A DNA stretch of 64,000 bases from Sinotaia quadrata. Its lineage: Eukaryota > Mollusca > Gastropoda > Architaenioglossa > Viviparidae. The notes beneath the pieces are model-generated. The model made no database searches, was not told the DNA's origin, and worked only from the letters and a program-made list of their open reading frames with translations. Shown piece by piece: positions 59,201-64,000 of the stretch (positions are counted from its first letter, which is position 1; every line of letters begins with the position of its first letter). The stretch is taken from NCBI GenBank assembly GCA_028829895.1, contig CM054180.1:98369135-98433134 (forward strand). Direction: 5' to 3'. Position numbers and translations under genes: made by a program.

Positions 59201-59599
59201 TATCGGTGGCTATTGAGAAATACAGTGTCTATTTCAGCTGGCCTTCTTTCATCTTATTGTCTTGACTTGTTGCTGATTGGTCTTCATGTTCATTAGGAAA
59301 AGCACACCTTATTCCTGTCTCAAGCTGCCAGTCATCAACTAGCATCATCAAACAAGGGCAAGAGGTACTGTGCGAGTAAATAATGATGACAAGCTCTTCT
59401 CTAGTCAATTACCACAAGCTAAGTTATCTGAACTACTCAGTCCATAATCGACCAGCTGAAAATTATTGTTGAATGAACATTAACGTTGGGAGAGTAAATA
59501 GATAGTGTCGGTTGACTTGTTTTCAGAATTTGAATTCTATTGTTCTCTTTTTATTATTATTATTAAATCTTCTTGTTCTTGTTATCTTAAACCCACATT

Positions 59600-59880
59600 T
59601 TGGTTAATTTGTTAGTGTGACAGAGAAGAGTTGGCTGGGGGTTCCGAGCTAGAGATATGTGGATGTTATATAAGTCGTAATGAATCAAAGGGAAAGATAA
59701 TGTTTGCCAACTCAAACCATGTCAGCTAACTTGTCTGTCACTGTGTCAGATGAATAAAGGTCCCAAAGAACGGGTCTGACATTGAGACTGAAGGAAAGAT
59801 TAGGCCGCCTGGGCTTTGTCAGTATTAGAGTTAGTTTAATAAATTTATTGATTAATAATTTTGAGTCTGATACTGTGACA
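59600..59880 (+). repeat. Putative LTR 3' half (solo LTR remnant)
   Basis: GTTATATAAG (59665-59674) is followed 80 bases later by GAATAAAG (59752-59759), and the segment ends TACTGTGACA at 59880. This is the arrangement of TATA box, polyadenylation signal and terminal GACA seen in the two LTR families of the nest. No matching 5' end or target duplication could be fixed, so the call is tentative. Confidence 0.35.
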
Positions 59881-60478
59881 GGGTCATTAAATATAACCCG
59901 TCATGTAACACTCACCTTAGTTTTTCATCAACCAGTAATTATATTTTAACAGACATTTATTTGTTAAAGCTTTGTTTATGAAAAAGGGAGTAATAGTAAT
60001 CGTATTTTGTACTCATTTTGTTTGGGGGCAAATGTTCTTTCTTCCCTATCCCCTACCCCATGAACACACATACACCCCATCCACAAAACGATTTTTAATG
60101 TGAGCAGCGGCTGGCAAAATCAAGTGATTTCAGAGTCCTTATCCTTCTCACCCACAGGATCTGATTTTTCTGTTTATTTTTGAGAGTCACTGCTCTTAGG
60201 TAACAGGGGTGTACTTCAGGTGTATGAGGCAGGTGGGGGTGGGTAGAGGGTGGATAAGAGTAAACTGGTCGGCATCTTGATTTTCACAATATAGTTATTT
60301 GTCAATCTGAGAGTGGCCGAACTGATACTAACTTTCATCGCTATTTTATCTCTCAGATACAGACGGACTGACAGACAGACGAACAAAGAAGCAAACTGAC
60401 CTGACAAAGACGAATGAGCCGGAGGGTCGTCTCAAACTGCGTCCATGGCGGTATTTGCTCGTTGGTGGTCCATGGTAG
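59881..60478. other. Non-coding stretch, nothing recognised
   Basis: AT-rich with C-rich patches (60040-60090); no gene-like signal. Confidence 0.6.
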
Positions 60479-60584
60479 GAGCTATGGCGCTTGATGAAAG
60501 TCTGCAAGCAAAAGATACAAAATGGAGCTATGGCGCTTGATGCAAGTCTGCAAGCAAAAGATACAAAATGGCGGGGGGGGGGGG
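60479..60584. repeat. 46-bp tandem duplication followed by a 12-G run
   Basis: GAGCTATGGCGCTTGATGAA, then AGTCTGCAAGCAAAAGATAC and AAAATG, is repeated at 60525 with one difference. A G homopolymer follows at 60573-60584. Confidence 0.93.
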
Positions 60585-61439
60585 ATTAATATCTCACGAA
60601 TACGCCTCCATTATTGTACATCACCATTAATCATCGTATACAGCTTAAGTTCTAGGAGCAACTGATTATAATAAGATATATATAAAATATCAAGAGTTGC
60701 AAAACATTGTTCTCCCCACACCCACTTCCAATTAATACAATTCTATCAAAATGGCGCCTATGTTCCCTAGTTCAGAGACATCAAAATGAAGAGCTTCACT
60801 CGCATCTGATAAGTAGCGATATAGGTTTACTGCTTATTCGCATTTGACAGACCATCTACAACGCTTGGGAGACTCTAAAAAGTTGAAGGAAAATCTAGCA
60901 TAACGCCTCCATATTTGTGCACGTACGAATGCAGCAAATAAATCAATCGACTTGCCATCTACTGTAGGTGGCCACAGGCCTTGATGCACTAAGCACAGAG
61001 CTGGGTTAGCTTAGAACGGTAGAGTCGCTATTTTGCCCAGTTTTCAGTAGGACGTAGAGTTATTTGATTAGCTACAAGTTTACCGACCATGCAAAATGCT
61101 ACGTGTACGTGACGTCCGACTTGCATCACGAGGCATGTCAACATCAGAGGCTATGTTAGCAAAGGTTTTTTTCTGTTTTTTTTTTGTTGTTGTTGTTGTT
61201 GTTTTTAAAGAAATTCGGACTTAATACGTGAGTCGTACGTTTTCAGTACAAAGTGTACACCTCTTCCAAAGAAAAAGTAGGTCATCAACTCTTTTTTGAC
61301 ACTTCCCAAAATTTATTCAACCAAATTCAAGTAGATACTTATTTAATACTTTGATATATTTTTTAAAATTTTAAATAAAATTAATATATATATATAATTC
61401 TGCCGAGTAGAATAAGAGTCAGCCTACAAATTCACATTT
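60585..61439. other. Non-coding stretch
   Basis: No gene recognised; contains a T/GTT-rich run (61165-61205) and an AT-rich stretch to 61400. Confidence 0.55.
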
Positions 61440-61990
61440 TTTAATGTGAGCTAATGGGAAAATTTGATATTAAGACCGAATCGGGGATGTAAATCTTAAC
61501 ATTCAATCATATAGTTAGTGGACATGCAGATGTTTGTTAGCGGAGTTCAGATATTAACACTAAATTACAAAGTTAACAAAAATATATTAAGACTGAATCG
61601 TAAAGTTAGTGGCAAATGTAGATTTTAAGACTATTTCGCAAAGGTAATGAAGTGCAAAAGTTAAGACTGACTGACTCATAAAATTAGAGAAGTGAAGATT
61701 TTAAGACTGAATCATCAAGTTATTGAAGTGTTTCATTTTTCTTAATGAGTTAATGAAAAATGTAAATATTAAGACTAACATTAACATTAGTAGTGTGTAG
61801 ATATTAAAATATTAAGACTGAATCGTAAAATTGGTAGAGTGTAGATATTAAACTGAATTGAAAAAGTTAATGGAGTGTATATATTAAAACTGACTTATGA
61901 AGTTAGTGGTAAGCTTGATGTTACGACAATAGTAGATTTAGTGGAAATGCACGTCACTCAACTCTATGTTAAGATCGATTCGAAAAGCCA
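61440..61990. repeat. Decayed roughly 45-bp minisatellite
   Basis: About ten diverged copies of ATATTAAGACTGAATCGTAA followed by AGTTAGTGGAGTGTAG, with irregular spacing. Confidence 0.7.
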
Positions 61991-62475
61991 GTGGATGGTT
62001 ACATATTAAGAATTAAGCTAGCAAATTGCTAATATAATACCCGTGGAAGCAGACACAAGGTAAAATAAAGGCGAGCAGCGTCTTATAAAATGCTCGGCTC
62101 TCACGGTAGTGCGCCCCTGCTAGCCAGCCATAATAATACTAAATTCTGAAGATGATAATAACAATGTTGATAACAATAGCAATAATAAATAATGCCGAAG
62201 ATTAAGAATTAGATGAATAGGTACTGTGTACAATCAGGAAAGATAATTAGCAAAGACACGTAGGAGATATTGCTAAGTGAAATCACAATGCTCCTGGCAA
62301 AGATTTTCTGTAAGTTGAACAACAACACCCGTGCTTTTAAGTGGGGGTTTTTTACTCTCCCCATTTTTGTTAATCCTAAATAACCTTTACCCTGAGCTAT
62401 TATAAACTGATTCGAGAAAGATGAAATAGGCAACGCAGGGATTCAAAATGTTTCATGAAACCATCACCGCCGCAC
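61991..62475. other. Non-coding stretch, nothing recognised
   Basis: AT-rich spacer between two repeats. Confidence 0.6.
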
Positions 62476-62727
62476 CAGGCGGTAAATGAAGCTGTAAGGA
62501 TTGTTACTTTACCAATCAGTACCATCAATCTTACACAAGACAAGTACGTGATAACGACAGGCGATAAATGAAGCTGTAAGGATTGTTATTTCACCAATCA
62601 GTACCATCAATCTTACACAACAAGACAAGTACGTGATAACGACAGGCGGTAAATGAAGCTGTAAGGATTGTTATTTCACCAATCAGTACCATCAATCTTA
62701 CACAACAAGACAAGTACGTGATAACAA
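62476..62727. repeat. 82/85-bp tandem repeat, 3 copies
   Basis: CAGGCGGTAAATGAAGCTGT recurs at 62476, 62558 and 62643; units end AAGTACGTGATAACGA. Copies two and three carry an extra ACAA-type insertion (ACACAACAAGAC), giving 85 instead of 82 bases. Confidence 0.93.
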
Positions 62728-64000
62728 CGCAGGGTGGATGTGCCTGTGGACATGTGCACTTGCTGACTTACTACACCTTCATGCCCCACCTCACACCCTT
62801 TTAACGATGGATCAGCGACTCTCCACTGCTCACACTGGTTCTTTGTAAAGGCTTCACTTCTGGCGTTCCCTGTGGTGTAATGGGAGAAATACAGTGTGAG
62901 AGATTTTGGTGGTGGAGTTTTATTTTCCAATTGCAATTTTATTCTTGCAGTGGCCACAGGCATAATCTTTCATTCTCTTTCAACCTTCAGTGATCTCTAG
63001 AATGAGAAGCTGTAACACATAAGGCATACTTTATCTCCCAACCAACGACCTTGAATTTAAGGTAGACCTTAAAACCGAGGACGATTCGGAGTCAAATTAT
63101 GTCCTAGTTTTATCCCTGGATTGGTTCAAGCCACGAACCTTTGGTTTGTTTGGGTTTTTCTGGATACAGGATTTTCGTCCGTTTCAATCAACCTTCGCTT
63201 ATTTCGCAAGTGGGCGCTTGCATGCGAATGGATATTTATGATATATATGATACACTATATAGTTTTTTTTTTTTAAATGTCTTTATTAAAGATGAATGCT
63301 CCACTTGGTGATAATTACTGTATTTATATTTTTTATTTTATGTCTCTTAGTCTTACGGGATCTGTTACAGTGCAAAGTAAGTGAGTGGCAATCTATTTTA
63401 GTGAGCATGACACAGACTATGCACCTACTTACTGACACTGAACATTAAGGTAGAACAGAAAGCAAGATCTAAAGGCGAACGTACAAATGAATGTCTGTAA
63501 GGTGTTAAATGCAAACGTCAAAACGCAGCTGTACTTTACTAATCCTAAAAGTCGGAAACTGTAGAGTAAGTGAACTTCTATAGAAGTTGTAGAAGCTATC
63601 AGACATCCGCCTAAGAATCCGAAAAGTGTGAAATAAATAAACGTCAGGTCAATGAATGAGTAATTAAGCGGTAAATTCAGAATTTACGTATGGTGATGGG
63701 GTTAGAGAATCTGAGGCTAAAAAGCGTCAGTGGGAAATTGTCAGAAGATGGACTTTTATTCCAAGTTACTGAGATTCATAGTCCTTAAGCTAATGGAGGA
63801 TAGCACATTTGCATGGGAACTGCATGAAAGGTACTTGGAGAAATGGAAACTAATAAGTACTGAACCAGGCTCAGTAAAGATATATTTTAAGACGTTGAAT
63901 GAAAGGATACTGGGATATGAAGAATTATATGAATGAAAGGATATTGTGATGAAAAGAGTTACACGTTAACACTCCAATTAATTAACGATCCCAACCTACC
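62728..64000. other. Non-coding stretch to the window end
   Basis: No gene recognised. Open frames at 62676-62963 (-) and 63730-63936 (+) have no recognisable domain; the first overlaps the tandem repeat. Confidence 0.5.

Noticed and set aside
57258..59880. A 2.6-kb solo LTR starting TGTCAGAGG and ending TGTGACA
   Set aside because: The flanking five bases do not match, so there is no target duplication; only the 3' end is kept as tentative.
63100..63160. GGTTCAAGCCACGAACC as a tRNA T-arm
   Set aside because: No A-box-like sequence at the required distance and no cloverleaf could be drawn.
63730..63936. 68-codon frame near the right end
   Set aside because: Composition is plausible but there is no known motif, and repeated ATGAAAGGATA words suggest repetitive DNA.

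Overview
The window reads as AT-rich eukaryotic (metazoan) intergenic or intronic DNA. There are no bacterial-style gene clusters, no rRNA or tRNA genes that I recognise, and no convincing host protein-coding exon. It is dense in minisatellite arrays, GA/GT/AAAG microsatellites, poly-G tracts and transposable-element debris. The retroelement types and repeat texture suggest an invertebrate, plausibly a mollusc or other lophotrochozoan; that assignment is inference and weak.

The centrepiece is a 19.1-kb nest of mobile elements at 35535-54653. An outer Ty3/Gypsy-type LTR retrotransposon on the + strand has 1715-bp LTRs and a GTGAT target duplication. Its reverse-transcriptase region is split by a second, complete LTR retrotransposon on the - strand (41441-49704; 1556-bp LTRs; AGCGT duplication; one uninterrupted 1435-residue Gag-Pol frame). 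The outer element's 3' LTR is separately split by a 2265-bp DNA transposon-like element (51443-53707; 14-bp terminal inverted repeats with one mismatch; TCAATG duplication). Both retrotransposons have the domain order Gag - protease - integrase - reverse transcriptase - RNase H, so integrase comes BEFORE RT. This is the order of Ty1/Copia, but the protein motifs are Ty3/Gypsy-like, and it is the hallmark of the Gmr1-like lineage. Their Gag capsid C-termini resemble the SCAN domain, which is thought to descend from Gmr1-like Gag. Each LTR pair has equal length and looks identical on reading, so the insertions are recent; the inner element looks structurally complete.

Left flank (1-35529): non-coding. 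It holds tandem arrays at 5996 (59 bp x3), 9322 (37 bp x9, each unit with a CACGTG E-box), 11103 (68 bp x15), 16201 (52 bp), 17061 (58 bp x4) and 20133 (68 bp x9, partly with a dimeric 136-bp higher-order period). It also has a purine-rich 1-kb stretch (18700-19720), tRNA-derived SINE-like sequences (3945, 12560, 26990), and hAT-like remnants (17513; a MITE at 27532 with degenerate 8-bp duplications).

Right flank (54659-64000): non-coding. It holds a diverged tandem duplication with an internally expanded 39-bp repeat (57440-59200), an LTR-like 3' end (about 59600-59880) and further small arrays (60479, 61440, 62476).
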